Assembly (NCBI GenBank): GCA_963848175.1
Contig: CAWKCO010000001.1
Span: forward strand, 62,001-126,000
DNA from: JAMZMI01 sp963848175
Lineage (GTDB): Bacteria > Bacteroidota > Bacteroidia > Cytophagales > Cyclobacteriaceae
Length of the DNA: 64,000 bases
Direction: 5' to 3'
The stretch's first letter is position 1; each line of letters opens with the position of its first letter. This document shows, piece by piece, positions 26,909-35,557 of the stretch. A model generated the notes under the pieces. That model saw only the letters and a list, made by a program, of their open reading frames with translations. It searched no databases and was not told the origin of the DNA. The position numbers were made by a program, and so were the translations under genes.

Positions 26909-28585
26909 TTACTGCTTTCTATCAGCAGACACAACATGCCACAAGTTTCCAACGGACCTTAAGGTAATTGCAATAATGCCTCCAGTTACGTTCTGCATAA
27001 TTATATCAGCCGCGCTCACATCGCCATTAAAAACGAAACTGTCTGCCGCTTGCAAAGTATGAAGACTTGATCCCCTTGTCATAAAAATAAGTTCCCTCCC
27101 AGCGACACTTATCGCACTTGGCAATGTGACAGTTGTTCCTGAACCAAAGACAGTAATTATGTGGTCACTTGGAGTCACTGAATAGGTAGCTGAAGTAATT
27201 GAGATGGCATTTGAGGACACAGCCCCTCCTGTAGATAAATTACCTGAGACAGTAGAATTTCCAGCAATAGTAACATCAGCTCCAAACGAGGAAGTTGGTC
27301 CTCCCAAAATAGTAGTACCTCCTATGCTATTTTGAATATTTAATCCAGGGCCAGACCCGTTTTGGATGATAGATACGGCGGCTAGTGGGCCTGCTGTTCC
27401 CGTATTTTGAAAAGTTGCTATTGAACCTGACCCTTGATTCTGAACTGAAAAAGCTGTGACTGAGCTTGACGAATTTGCCTGAGTAAAACGGCCTGCCAGA
27501 CCTTCTCCATTGTTAATTCCTTCTATCGCATTTCCAGTTCCCGCATTTACTGTCCCAAGTAGAGCAGAGCTATTGTTAATATTATTATTAATTTCAAAAC
27601 GCCCAGCACCTCCTAACCCATCTGTCTTTACATACAGAGCATTATTTGAATTACTAGAATTATTAACTAAAAATTCTGCAGATGTACCTAAACCATCATG
27701 ATTCACTGACAAACCACTCGAATTTGTGTTTTCAGCATTGGTAACAATACTCACCGCATTATCAAAAGTACTTATATTATTAACCACAAAGCGAGCTACT
27801 CCTGCCGATCCGATGTTATCAATTAAAAATGGAGTACTTGAACTTTCGTCAATGAAATTTTCAGAAGGAAAACTCAATCCTCCTAAATTTTTCCACCCTG
27901 TTCCATCATGACCATAAAAGGCACCTTGTGAAAATGCCAACGTACCACTATTTATGGATGTGCTGTCCTGAAGCTCCCCTACCTCTATGCCACCTCTAAA
28001 TTCTACGTCCATACTTTCCTTTATTTCGACGGAAGTCTTAATATCATTTAGCGCAATTTCACCAGCAAGTCCATCTGGTACATGTAAGAATTGAAAGGCT
28101 CCTTCGTCCATAAAAATCGCTGAAGAAGGGCCATCTTGGTGTTTCATAAAAGTGGTATCTCGAGCATAAAAATTTGCTCCAATCATTTCCGCATCAAAGG
28201 GGCCACCCCCACCTAAAGTTGGATGAAAATAGTGAAATATGTCCAAATTATTTCCTAGTTGAATATACTCTACTGAAAGGGTATCTACTGCATTATTGTT
28301 GGCAACAGGCTGCCATCCTTCAGAAAACCAAAAATAAAACTGTGACTCGTCAGTATCAAATACCATTAGACCATTTTCCGTACTAGTAAGCTTGGTGGTG
28401 AATGAGGTAGCCGTTCTTTCGGCAGTAGTGACTCGCGGAACCAACAATCCTTGGTCTTTTGTAGGGGAAACCAGTTCAAGAACAGCATTGGGGTTGGGGG
28501 TAGTGGTACCTACGCCCATCGAATTTTGGGCTTTTGCACTTACGACTAGCAATAACAAGGTTGCTAAGGAGAGTAGCTTATTCAT
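26909..28585 (-). CDS. Secreted surface protein with tail-fibre-like head
   Basis: 558 residues with signal peptide MNKLLSLATLLLLVVSAKA. The opening MGVGTTTPNPNAVLELVSPTKDQGLLVPRV is typical of a common Bacteroidota family whose members resemble phage tail fibres. The middle consists of Asn/Ser-rich beta repeats of about 25-28 residues (AEFLVNNSSNSNNALYV, GRFEINNNINNSSALL...). No T9SS sorting domain is seen. It lies directly upstream of the LRR surface protein and probably forms an operon with it. The exact function is unknown. Confidence 0.8.
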   Translation of the reverse strand: MNKLLSLATLLLLVVSAKAQNSMGVGTTTPNPNAVLELVSPTKDQGLLVPRVTTAERTATSFTTKLTSTENGLMVFDTDESQFYFWFSEGWQPVANNNAVDTLSVEYIQLGNNLDIFHYFHPTLGGGGPFDAEMIGANFYARDTTFMKHQDGPSSAIFMDEGAFQFLHVPDGLAGEIALNDIKTSVEIKESMDVEFRGGIEVGELQDSTSINSGTLAFSQGAFYGHDGTGWKNLGGLSFPSENFIDESSSTPFLIDNIGSAGVARFVVNNISTFDNAVSIVTNAENTNSSGLSVNHDGLGTSAEFLVNNSSNSNNALYVKTDGLGGAGRFEINNNINNSSALLGTVNAGTGNAIEGINNGEGLAGRFTQANSSSSVTAFSVQNQGSGSIATFQNTGTAGPLAAVSIIQNGSGPGLNIQNSIGGTTILGGPTSSFGADVTIAGNSTVSGNLSTGGAVSSNAISITSATYSVTPSDHIITVFGSGTTVTLPSAISVAGRELIFMTRGSSLHTLQAADSFVFNGDVSAADIIMQNVTGGIIAITLRSVGNLWHVVSADRKQ

Positions 28586-28964
28586 GACAATTTAGTTGGT
28601 GATTTACTTCTTTAATAAATAAAAGTAAATCATTTCAAAGTGCTATTCAAGCTATTTATCTGATAACTCATATTTTAACCTCAAGTCTAAAGCTTTTTTC
28701 TACTACTCTAAATCAGGAAAATTCCTTACTCGAGGATGTTTTTTTGGTGCAGAGAGAAGCATCAAAGCTGATTATCAGGTTGTGACTGTATCGCTTTATC
28801 GTCATTGCGAGATTTGAACTGTAGAAGACAGGGCAAAACGAAGCAATCTCAAAGTAAGATGTACCCACTCAGCCTAAGCGATACACTGGATGGATGAAGA
28901 CGATCCTACTCACGGAGGATGTTTGCGTTGCTGAAGTTTGAAATGGTTTCATTATTTTTAGGAA
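28586..28964. other. Intergenic region carrying a REP-like element
   Basis: 379 bases between divergent genes. Apart from the REP-like repeat at 28801-28850, no coding signal is seen; the promoter of the surface-protein operon should lie at its left end. Confidence 0.5.
28801..28850 (+). repeat. REP-like element, left copy
   Basis: Begins with GTCATTGCGAG (28801-28811) and ends with GAAGCAATCTC (28840-28850). The same two 11-base ends occur in inverted order at 29320-29368, on the other side of the GIY-YIG gene. The interior is not conserved between the two copies. Confidence 0.8.
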
Positions 28965-29264
28965 ATGGGAAAAGGAGGCGTAGTGTATATCCTTGCTAAT
29001 AAAAATAACACTAAGTTATATGTAGGAGTTACTTCCGATTTGGTAGCCCGCATTTACGACCATAAAAATCACCGTCATCCAAAAAGCTTCTCTGCTCGCT
29101 ACAATGTCACAAAGCTGGTTTACTATGAGACGTTTCATGCTATAGTAGAGGCCATTGCTCGTGAAAAGCAATTGAAAGGAGGATCAAGATTGAAAAAGGA
29201 AGCCTTGATTAATGGCAGCAACCCTGATTGGAATGACTTATTCGACGAAGTATTGAAGTGGTAG
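28965..29264 (+). CDS. GIY-YIG nuclease-domain protein
   Basis: 99 residues with the GIY-YIG core in the form VVY (6-8) and YVG (19-21), the conserved Arg of LVARIYDHK and the catalytic-type Glu in AIAREKQLKGGSR. This small single-domain type (UPF0213-like) is widespread in Bacteroidota and of unknown role; the domain is known to cut DNA in homing enzymes and UvrC. The gene sits alone between two inverted REP-like elements, with the left one 114 bases upstream and the right one 55 bases downstream. Confidence 0.88.
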   Translation: MGKGGVVYILANKNNTKLYVGVTSDLVARIYDHKNHRHPKSFSARYNVTKLVYYETFHAIVEAIAREKQLKGGSRLKKEALINGSNPDWNDLFDEVLKW

Positions 29265-29319
29265 TACGTCATCGGTAGGGTTGCGAAGCAGTCTCGAACT
29301 CGATAGGATACTCGATTAC

Positions 29320-29368
29320 GAGATTGCTTCGGCAGCTTTTTCTCTGGAAAAATCTGTCTCGCAATGAC
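29320..29368 (-). repeat. REP-like element, right (inverted) copy
   Basis: Ends GAGATTGCTTC (29320-29330) and CTCGCAATGAC (29358-29368) are exact reverse complements of the ends of the left element. A further partial unit GAAGCAGTCTCG (29285-29296) forms an 11-of-12 palindrome with 29319-29330. Confidence 0.8.
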
Positions 29369-29398
29369 GTCCATGACGTTAAAGCAATATATCCTCCC

Positions 29399-29644
29399 TC
29401 ACAATCGAATAAAATGCGCCCTCGCAAAAACACGGATGTTTTCCTTCAGATTAGATAAAACTGCCTCCAGATCTATTTCCTCGGCGTTCACGTTCTCACA
29501 ACTTTCATAAAGATTTTGGATAAAATTTTTCAGCGCAACATTCTCAGTTGTAGCCTTTTTTAAGTCAATATCGCTCAGGAAGAGTGCTTCCTGAGCGTCT
29601 GCCAGCTTTGCTTTTACTTCATCCAATTCCTTTTGTGTATCCAC
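29399..29644 (-). CDS. Small coiled-coil protein of unknown function
   Basis: 81 residues, mostly predicted helix, with a heptad-like pattern (LDEVKAKLADAQEALFLSD... ENVALKNFIQNLYESC). No signal peptide or known motif. It starts 9 bases after the end of the ornithine aminotransferase gene and is likely co-transcribed with it. Unrecognised family. Confidence 0.6.
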   Translation of the reverse strand: MDTQKELDEVKAKLADAQEALFLSDIDLKKATTENVALKNFIQNLYESCENVNAEEIDLEAVLSNLKENIRVFARAHFIRL

Positions 29645-29653
29645 GGCGCTTAT

Positions 29654-30931
29654 TTATTTTTTGAATGCCAAAATGGTTTCTTCTATGATATCACAACATT
29701 CATGCAGTTGCTCATTGCTCATTACTAATGGCGGAGCAAAACGAATGATATTGCCATGAGTAGGCTTTGCTAGTAGTCCATTGTCTTTTAGCGCTACGCA
29801 AATATCCCAAGCTGTAGTGCTGTCTTCTGAGTCGTTGATCACAATAGCATTAAGCAAACCCTTTCCTCTAACGAGTTTGACTAACGGAGAGTGCTCTACG
29901 AGTTTGGTCATTCGTTCTCTGAAAACTTTGCCCAAAGCACGAGCATTTTGAGCCAATTTTTCTTCCTTCACCACTTCCAGTGCTGCAATGGCCACTTTGG
30001 CACCAAGAGGATTTCCTCCAAAAGTAGAGCCATGAGACCCAGGAGTAATCACGTTCATAATTGCATCATCAGCCAATACCGCTGATACTGGGTAAGCGCC
30101 ACCTGATAAAGCCTTACCCAAAATCAAAATATCCGGACGTACATAAGTAGCTGTTCTTTCACAATGTCCCTCACAGCTGCAATCTCCACACGCCGCAAGT
30201 AAACTTCCTGTTCGAGCAATTCCTGTTTGAATCTCATCATCGATGAAGAGCACCTTATTTGCTTCGCAAACTGTTTTTATAGTCTTTAGAAAATCAGCAT
30301 CAGGCACAAATACCCCCGCTTCTCCCTGAATAGGCTCAGTAAGTACGCCAGCTACATTAGGTTGAGCGCATGCAGCTTTCAAGGCTTCTTTGTCATTATA
30401 CGGGATTCGAATAAAGCCATCCGTATAAGGACCAAAGTGCTTTCTTGCGTTTTCATCACTGGAAAAAGAAATGATCGTAGTAGTTCTTCCATGAAAATTT
30501 TGATCAAAAACGATGATTTTGGCTTCATTTTCAGGAATCCCCTTTTTCTCATAAGCCCATCGTCTACATATTTTAATGGCAGTTTCTACCGCTTCAGCTC
30601 CTGTATTCATCGGCAGCACTTTGTCAAACACAAAATACTCTGTCAAGTATTTTTCATACTCACCCAACACATCATTGTAAAATGCTCTAGAAGTGAGTGT
30701 TAGGATAGAGGCTTGATCTACTAACGCTTTAACGATTTTTGGGTGACAGTGTCCTTGGTTCAGCGCAGAGTAAGCTGAGAGAAAGTCGAAATATTTTTTA
30801 CCTTCTACATCCCACACGTACACACCCTCGCCTTTGGCAAGTACCACCGGTAGCGGGTGATAGTTGTGCGCTCCATACTTATCTTCTATTTCGATTATCT
30901 CTTCACTTTTCGTCATTGTTGAATCTAGCAT
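29654..30931 (-). CDS. rocD: Ornithine aminotransferase
   Basis: 425 residues of class III PLP-dependent aminotransferases. The opening YGAHNYHPLPVVLAKGEG, the SAYSALNQGHCHPKI segment, the PLP Lys in LILGKALSGG and LFIDDEIQTG are diagnostic of ornithine-oxo-acid transaminase. It converts ornithine plus 2-oxoglutarate to glutamate semialdehyde and glutamate, feeding the pyrroline-5-carboxylate dehydrogenase encoded at 56523-58155. A second in-frame ATG at residue 6 could be the real start. Confidence 0.93.
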   Translation of the reverse strand: MLDSTMTKSEEIIEIEDKYGAHNYHPLPVVLAKGEGVYVWDVEGKKYFDFLSAYSALNQGHCHPKIVKALVDQASILTLTSRAFYNDVLGEYEKYLTEYFVFDKVLPMNTGAEAVETAIKICRRWAYEKKGIPENEAKIIVFDQNFHGRTTTIISFSSDENARKHFGPYTDGFIRIPYNDKEALKAACAQPNVAGVLTEPIQGEAGVFVPDADFLKTIKTVCEANKVLFIDDEIQTGIARTGSLLAACGDCSCEGHCERTATYVRPDILILGKALSGGAYPVSAVLADDAIMNVITPGSHGSTFGGNPLGAKVAIAALEVVKEEKLAQNARALGKVFRERMTKLVEHSPLVKLVRGKGLLNAIVINDSEDSTTAWDICVALKDNGLLAKPTHGNIIRFAPPLVMSNEQLHECCDIIEETILAFKK

Positions 30932-31011
30932 AAGCCTAATTTGATTTGCATTTCTTAAACAAAGTATCTACTTCGTGGTTCAAAGGTAATATTTATACTA
31001 GGAGCGGAAGA

Positions 31012-31158
31012 ATGGATTTCGAAAGACTAAGGGAGGGTTTGGACTATTATTACACGAAAGAGGGATTATTGGTATTTACGGAAAAATATCACCGTGAGCG
31101 TGGCTACTGTTGTAAGAGTGGCTGTCGCCATTGTCCCTTTGGGTTTAAAAAGAATTAA
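31012..31158 (+). CDS. Small Cys-rich DUF5522-type protein
   Basis: 48 residues from the ATG at 31012. The pattern YYYTKEGLLVFTEKYHRERG is followed by CCKSGCRHCPFGF, a conserved four-cysteine cluster that probably binds a metal. Small proteins of this type are common in Bacteroidota, but their role is unknown. An upstream in-frame start at 30946 would add 22 poorly conserved residues. Confidence 0.75.
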   Translation: MDFERLREGLDYYYTKEGLLVFTEKYHRERGYCCKSGCRHCPFGFKKN

Positions 31159-31166
31159 ACTAGGCC

Positions 31167-31196
31167 TTGCTTTTTAAATTGGAATGGCGATATTTG
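31167..31196 (+). promoter_or_regulatory. Probable rpmB promoter
   Basis: TTG at 31167-31169 and GATATTTG at 31189-31196, a one-base variant of the TAnnTTTG -7 box, separated by 19 bases, 28 bases before the rpmB start. Confidence 0.5.
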
Positions 31197-31224
31197 CAGT
31201 CCGTTTCAAAAATCGGTGGAAATC

Positions 31225-31464
31225 ATGTCAAAAGTTTGCGATATATCAGGAAAAAGACCAAGAGTAGGAAACAATGTTTCTCACGCTAATAATAAGGTCA
31301 AAAGAAGATTTAACCCAAATCTTCAAACTAAAAAATTCTTCATTCCTGAGGAAGGTAAGTGGGTAACATTGAAAGTAGCTACGTCTACTTTGAGAACCAT
31401 CAATAAGAATGGTATCTCTGCAGTGTTGAAAAAAGCGAGAGCAAAAGGTACTTCCTTAGTTTAA
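31225..31464 (+). CDS. rpmB: 50S ribosomal protein L28
   Basis: 79 residues from ATG 31225 (MSKVCDISGKRPRVGNNVSH), with the L28 core KRRFNPNLQTKKFFIPEE and the C-terminal VATSTLRTINKNGISAVLKKA. In many Bacteroidota rpmB directly precedes rpmG, DUF4295 and ftsY; here an aminopeptidase gene and a non-coding stretch of about 570 bases lie between. Confidence 0.95.
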   Translation: MSKVCDISGKRPRVGNNVSHANNKVKRRFNPNLQTKKFFIPEEGKWVTLKVATSTLRTINKNGISAVLKKARAKGTSLV

Positions 31465-31494
31465 GGAATTATAAAAGATATACTCATTGTGACT

Positions 31495-31527
31495 TAGCCT
31501 GTGTCGAAAGATTCAGGCTATTTTTGT
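31495..31527 (+). terminator. rpmB terminator
   Basis: Stem TAGCCTG (31495-31501) / CAGGCTA (31514-31520) followed by TTTTTGTTT. Confidence 0.85.
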
Positions 31528-32038
31528 TTCCATTTATTGTATTGTCCAATACCCAGATCATCAATTCACGGATCAAGCAATATTTCTGTGGGAAACCTTT
31601 AAATGTTACAAAAATGAATAACGGCATGTGGTAGATTATATCATTTTCCGGATTTATTCTAAAGGAAGTTGCGTTTTGGAGGGAGGAGCATCCAAGGTAA
31701 GTGTGAATCATTTTGATTTCCCGAATGAAGTCATTGATACTGACCATAATAAAAATGATTTTTTGCGTTGGTGCCTTTTCTTTTGGGGTCCGACCCCTCG
31801 GTTCGTTTTCTTTGCCTACGCGGCGCGGGGCATGCAAAGAAAATGAAGGATATCCTTGGCTTGGAATGCGACTCAACGAAGGCTGGGAAATGAATTTATA
31901 GGATAAATACAATTGCTCCCCAACTTTTCCGCTTGATCCCAATTCACTGAGAGGTGATTTTGTGCCATTCAAGTTTCTCCACAACCACAATCATAAAAAT
32001 CAGTTTTAATACATCTAACGATAAGTTATAATTGTGAT
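31528..32038. other. Intergenic region with possible dispersed repeat
   Basis: About 510 bases without a convincing gene, although open frames occur on both strands around 31480-31990. The middle (31790-31860) is clearly more GC-rich than its surroundings and holds a long inverted repeat, so it may be an inserted repeat unit. Confidence 0.5.
31802..31847. repeat. 14-bp inverted repeat in a GC-rich island
   Basis: TTCGTTTTCTTTGC (31802-31815) and GCAAAGAAAATGAA (31834-31847) are complementary at 13 of 14 positions around an 18-base GC-rich loop. The preceding bases include GGGTCCGACCCC, itself a palindrome-like element. Confidence 0.6.
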
Positions 32039-33493
32039 ATGATGAATAGACTAATTTTTTCGTGCCTAGTATTGATTCTTGCAAATCTGGTCTCTGCTCA
32101 AGATTTGCCAAAGGACTTTTTATCTTCAAAATTTCATAAAGATCGACGTGAGCAGGTGCGCAAAAAGATGCCTGAGAACTCCGTGGCTGTTTTCTTCACA
32201 AACCCTGTGAGAAATCGTGCCAACGACGTGGACTATATCTATCATCAAGACCCAAATTTTTACTACCTCACAGGGTATAAAGAACCACATGCTGTGTTGC
32301 TTTTATTTAAGAGCAAGCAGAATGGCCCAGACGGAAAGAAATTTGATGAAATCATCTTCATTCAACCAAGAGATGCCATGGCTGAAATGTGGACTGGCAG
32401 AAGAATGGGTGTGGAGGGAGTGAAAGAAAAACTTGCGCTCAATCAGGTTTTTAACAACACGGAGTTTGAAAATTACAACATAGATTTTTCCAAGTTTGAC
32501 AAAGTCTTGTTCTATGACTTTGAAAATGATGTGAGAGATACAAAAACGAAAGGGGATTTATATGATTTAATTGCATCGTTTAAAACTAAGGCGAACTATC
32601 CAAGTGCATCGCAAATAGAAGTGGAGCCCAAAGTAGGCAATCTGGATACGGAGACACTAGACGTAATCATGGACGAGCTGAGAGGAGTGAAGACTGACGA
32701 GGAACTAGACTTGTTGCGCAAGGCTATTGATATCTCGTGTATTGCTCAGGCTGAGGTTATGAAAGCGATGAAACCTGGCATGTCAGAAATGGAAATACAA
32801 GGCTTGCATGAGTTTATATTTAAAAAGTATCAAGCCGAATATGAAGGTTATCCTTCTATCGTGGGGGCTGGGCACAATGGCTGCATTTTGCACTATATAG
32901 AAAACTATAAGCCAGCCGTAGAGAGTGAAGAAATGATCTTGATGGATCTTGGGGCGGAGTATCATGGCTACACGGCCGATGTGACGCGCACCATTCCTGT
33001 TGATGGAAAATTTTCTACCGAAGAGAAAGCTATTTATGATTTGGTGTACAAGGCACAGCAAGCGGCGATTGAAGCCTGCAAGCCGGGAGTGAGTTTGGGT
33101 AAGGATTTGGATTTCGCCATTGCTAGAAGGATTATCAATGAAGGTCTGGTAGAGCTGGGGATTATAGATAGTGCAACGCAGCGTCATTTGTATTATCCGC
33201 ATGGTTTGGGTCATCATATAGGTTTGGATGTGCATGACAAAGGAGATCGAACGAAGTTGGTTCCCAATATGGTGATCACCATTGAGCCAGGCATATACAT
33301 CCCAAAAGGAGCGCCATGTGATAAGAAATGGTGGGGAATAGCAGTGAGAATCGAGGATGATATACTTATTACTAAGGATGGTTATGAGTTGCTTTCCGAT
33401 AAGGCGCCTCGCAGAAGTGACGAAATAGAGGCGTTAATGAAACAATCAAGTATTTTTGATGATTTTAGTTTACCTATATTAGGTGAAAAGTAA
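32039..33493 (+). CDS. Secreted Xaa-Pro aminopeptidase (aminopeptidase P, M24B)
   Basis: 484 residues with a signal peptide (MMNRLIFSCLVLILANLVSA). The N-terminal AMP_N-type domain (MPENSVAVFFTNPVRNRANDV...) is followed by the pita-bread M24 domain. The metal ligands are visible in LMDLGAEYHGYTADVTRT (two Asp), HGLGHHIGLDVHD (His), TIEPGIYIP (Glu) and VRIEDDILIT (Glu). It removes N-terminal residues preceding proline, here in the periplasm. It is inserted between rpmB and rpmG and lacks a terminator of its own, so readthrough into rpmG is possible. Confidence 0.92.
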   Translation: MMNRLIFSCLVLILANLVSAQDLPKDFLSSKFHKDRREQVRKKMPENSVAVFFTNPVRNRANDVDYIYHQDPNFYYLTGYKEPHAVLLLFKSKQNGPDGKKFDEIIFIQPRDAMAEMWTGRRMGVEGVKEKLALNQVFNNTEFENYNIDFSKFDKVLFYDFENDVRDTKTKGDLYDLIASFKTKANYPSASQIEVEPKVGNLDTETLDVIMDELRGVKTDEELDLLRKAIDISCIAQAEVMKAMKPGMSEMEIQGLHEFIFKKYQAEYEGYPSIVGAGHNGCILHYIENYKPAVESEEMILMDLGAEYHGYTADVTRTIPVDGKFSTEEKAIYDLVYKAQQAAIEACKPGVSLGKDLDFAIARRIINEGLVELGIIDSATQRHLYYPHGLGHHIGLDVHDKGDRTKLVPNMVITIEPGIYIPKGAPCDKKWWGIAVRIEDDILITKDGYELLSDKAPRRSDEIEALMKQSSIFDDFSLPILGEK

Positions 33494-33502
33494 AATGTTT
33501 TC

Positions 33503-33510
33503 TACATTTG
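33503..33510 (+). promoter_or_regulatory. Candidate -7 box for rpmG
   Basis: TACATTTG matches the Bacteroidota TAnnTTTG box exactly, 28 bases before the rpmG start. No TTG is present at the expected -33 position, so the call rests on the -7 element alone. Confidence 0.45.
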
Positions 33511-33538
33511 CACTCCTTTTAAGTAAACGGGGAAAAAA

Positions 33539-33721
33539 ATGGCAAAGAAAGGCAATAGAGTACAGGTAATTTTAGAATGCACAGAGCATAAAGCAACTGG
33601 GCTTCCTGGAACCTCAAGATACATCACTACAAAAAACAGGAAAAACACTACTCAGCGTATAGAGTTGAAGAAGTATAATCCTATTTTGAGAAAACAAACT
33701 GTTCACAAAGAAATTAAATAA
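33539..33721 (+). CDS. rpmG: 50S ribosomal protein L33
   Basis: 60 residues, MAKKGNRVQVILECTEHKA... with TSRYITTKNRKNT and LKKYNPILRKQ, which define L33. The Cys pairs of zinc-binding L33 forms are missing, so this is the zinc-free type. Followed after 2 bases by the DUF4295 gene. Confidence 0.95.
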   Translation: MAKKGNRVQVILECTEHKATGLPGTSRYITTKNRKNTTQRIELKKYNPILRKQTVHKEIK

Positions 33722-33723
33722 CC

Positions 33724-33876
33724 ATGGCTAAGAAAGTAGTTGCGTCCCTAAAACAGCCTGGTGGAGCTAAATTCGCCAAGGTAATAAGATCCGTGAAAGC
33801 TAAGAATGGTGCTTACACCTTCAAAGAAGAAATGGTACCTGAAGCAGAAGTAGCAAATGTGCTTGCTAAAAAATAA
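33724..33876 (+). CDS. DUF4295 family protein
   Basis: 50 residues (MAKKVVASLKQPGGAKFAKV... to VANVLAKK), Lys-rich. This very short family is characteristic of Bacteroidota and nearly always lies between rpmG and ftsY, as here, which suggests a ribosome-linked role. Function unknown. Confidence 0.9.
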   Translation: MAKKVVASLKQPGGAKFAKVIRSVKAKNGAYTFKEEMVPEAEVANVLAKK

Positions 33877-33903
33877 GGTTATCTAAAAATATTTAGTAAT
33901 TTG

Positions 33904-33931
33904 AAAGTCCCTCATTGAAGGGACTTTTTTG
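33904..33931 (+). terminator. Hairpin between DUF4295 and ftsY
   Basis: AAAGTCCC (33904-33911) / GGGACTTT (33920-33927) with an 8-base loop and a T run. It should end or attenuate the ribosomal-protein transcript ahead of ftsY. Confidence 0.88.
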
Positions 33932-33960
33932 TTTGACCAATACTGCAAAACATCAATCTT

Positions 33961-34920
33961 ATGGGTTTAAAAAGCTTTTTCTCGAAAGATAAAAAGGAGT
34001 CGCTAGACAAAGGTCTAGAAAAGACCAAAGAGAATTTTTTCAATAAGCTTGGAAAGGCCGTAGTTGGAAAATCTACTGTTGATGAAGATGTATTGGACGA
34101 ACTGGAAGAGGTCTTGATTACTTCCGATGTGGGAGTAGAGACCACTATCAAGATTATTGAGCGCATAGAGGCCAGAGTGGCAAAGGATAAATACCTCAAT
34201 GCTAGCGAACTCAACCAGATTCTGCGAGATGAAATCGCAGGACTGCTCTCTGAGAACAACACAGCAGACATGGTGGACTTTGATTTGCCAAAAACAGATG
34301 GCCCCTTTGTCATGCTCGTGGTTGGGGTAAATGGTGTAGGGAAAACCACTACCATAGGAAAGCTAGCTGCTCAGCTCAAAGGCTTGGGAAAAAATGTGGT
34401 GTTAGGTGCGGCTGATACTTTTCGTGCTGCTGCCGTAGATCAATTGGTCATGTGGGGTGAGCGAGTGGGCGTGCCAGTCATTCATAAGGGAATGAATACT
34501 GACCCAGCTTCTGTGGCTTTCGAAGCGGCAAAGTATGGTGTAGACAACAAGGCCGATGTGGTAATCATAGATACTGCCGGGCGTTTGCATACCAAAGTGA
34601 ACTTGATGAACGAGTTGACCAAAATCAAGAAAGTAATTCAAAAATTCATTCCAGATGCGCCGCATGAAGTCATGCTAGTGCTAGACGGAAGCACTGGACA
34701 AAATGCGTTTATTCAAGCAACAGAATTTACCAAAGCTACAGAGGTCACTTCTCTAGCAATCACCAAGTTGGATGGTACTGCCAAAGGCGGTGTAGTCATT
34801 GGTATTTCAGATCAGTTCAAAATTCCTGTTAAGTACATAGGAGTGGGTGAAAAAGTCACCGATTTGCAAGTTTTTAACAAGGCAGAATTTGTGGATTCCT
34901 TCTTTAAGAAAGCTCCCTAA
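33961..34920 (+). CDS. ftsY: Signal recognition particle receptor FtsY
   Basis: 319 residues. A helical N domain is followed by the G domain: GVNGVGKTTTIGKLA (P-loop), DTFRAAAVDQL, DTAGRLHTKVNLMNEL, and TKLDGTAKGGVV. The long acidic A domain of enterobacterial FtsY is missing, as is usual in Bacteroidota. It delivers ribosome-SRP complexes to the Sec translocon at the inner membrane. Confidence 0.97.
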   Translation: MGLKSFFSKDKKESLDKGLEKTKENFFNKLGKAVVGKSTVDEDVLDELEEVLITSDVGVETTIKIIERIEARVAKDKYLNASELNQILRDEIAGLLSENNTADMVDFDLPKTDGPFVMLVVGVNGVGKTTTIGKLAAQLKGLGKNVVLGAADTFRAAAVDQLVMWGERVGVPVIHKGMNTDPASVAFEAAKYGVDNKADVVIIDTAGRLHTKVNLMNELTKIKKVIQKFIPDAPHEVMLVLDGSTGQNAFIQATEFTKATEVTSLAITKLDGTAKGGVVIGISDQFKIPVKYIGVGEKVTDLQVFNKAEFVDSFFKKAP

Positions 34921-34930
34921 TTACATAATT

Positions 34931-35557
34931 TTACATTTTTCCTGACTTCCAAGCCTTGATCGCTGAGATGCTTTCGGGTTTCATACGGATGTAAAATGTC
35001 GCAAAATCGCGCGTGACTTTCACTTCAGAACAGTAGCCATCAGTATAAGTATAGATATTTTCTCCGTCTGGAGAATATAGTGCGTATTTGTGTTCGCCTA
35101 TTTTTTTAGTTGTCAGATACTGTCCAAAGTATTGTGAGTAGAGTTTCTTTCCGTCAACCAATTCTTCGTGGTAAATTCTAGCCATGGACTCTCGGATAGG
35201 TTGAGTTTCATTGTGTCCTTCTACCCCATCAATGATCAGATGATATTTTCCGTCAACATAGCTTATAGAAGTTTCTTTTTGGCTGATTCCATTGAGGGTA
35301 TTATGGCCTTTTCCAGAGGTGAGTATACCGTCGGTAAAGGTTTCATGTAGGATATATTCAACCGAAAATGTCATCAAAACCCTGATTTCTACCAGATTTT
35401 TAATGCTATAAGTCACTTGGTTGTCCTTTGTTTTTTGAATAACCTCGAGAGATCCTACTGTGCTATTGCCTTTGACTATTTCATAATATAGATTTTGCCC
35501 AAATGCATGGTTGGCAATAAAAAAGGTAATGATCGATATGAGTAGCGGTTTCAGCAA
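34931..35557 (-). CDS. DUF6134-type secreted protein
   Basis: 208 residues with signal peptide (MLKPLLISIITFFIANHAFG). The mature part is a beta-rich protein starting LYYEIVKGNSTVGSLEVIQK; the family is frequent in Bacteroidota and its function is not known. It converges on ftsY with 10 bases between the stops. Confidence 0.72.
   Translation of the reverse strand: MLKPLLISIITFFIANHAFGQNLYYEIVKGNSTVGSLEVIQKTKDNQVTYSIKNLVEIRVLMTFSVEYILHETFTDGILTSGKGHNTLNGISQKETSISYVDGKYHLIIDGVEGHNETQPIRESMARIYHEELVDGKKLYSQYFGQYLTTKKIGEHKYALYSPDGENIYTYTDGYCSEVKVTRDFATFYIRMKPESISAIKAWKSGKM

Noticed and set aside
31484..31990. 168-codon open frame on the minus strand
   Set aside because: Composition is not protein-like, it spans the rpmB terminator and the GC-rich repeat, and no motif is recognisable.
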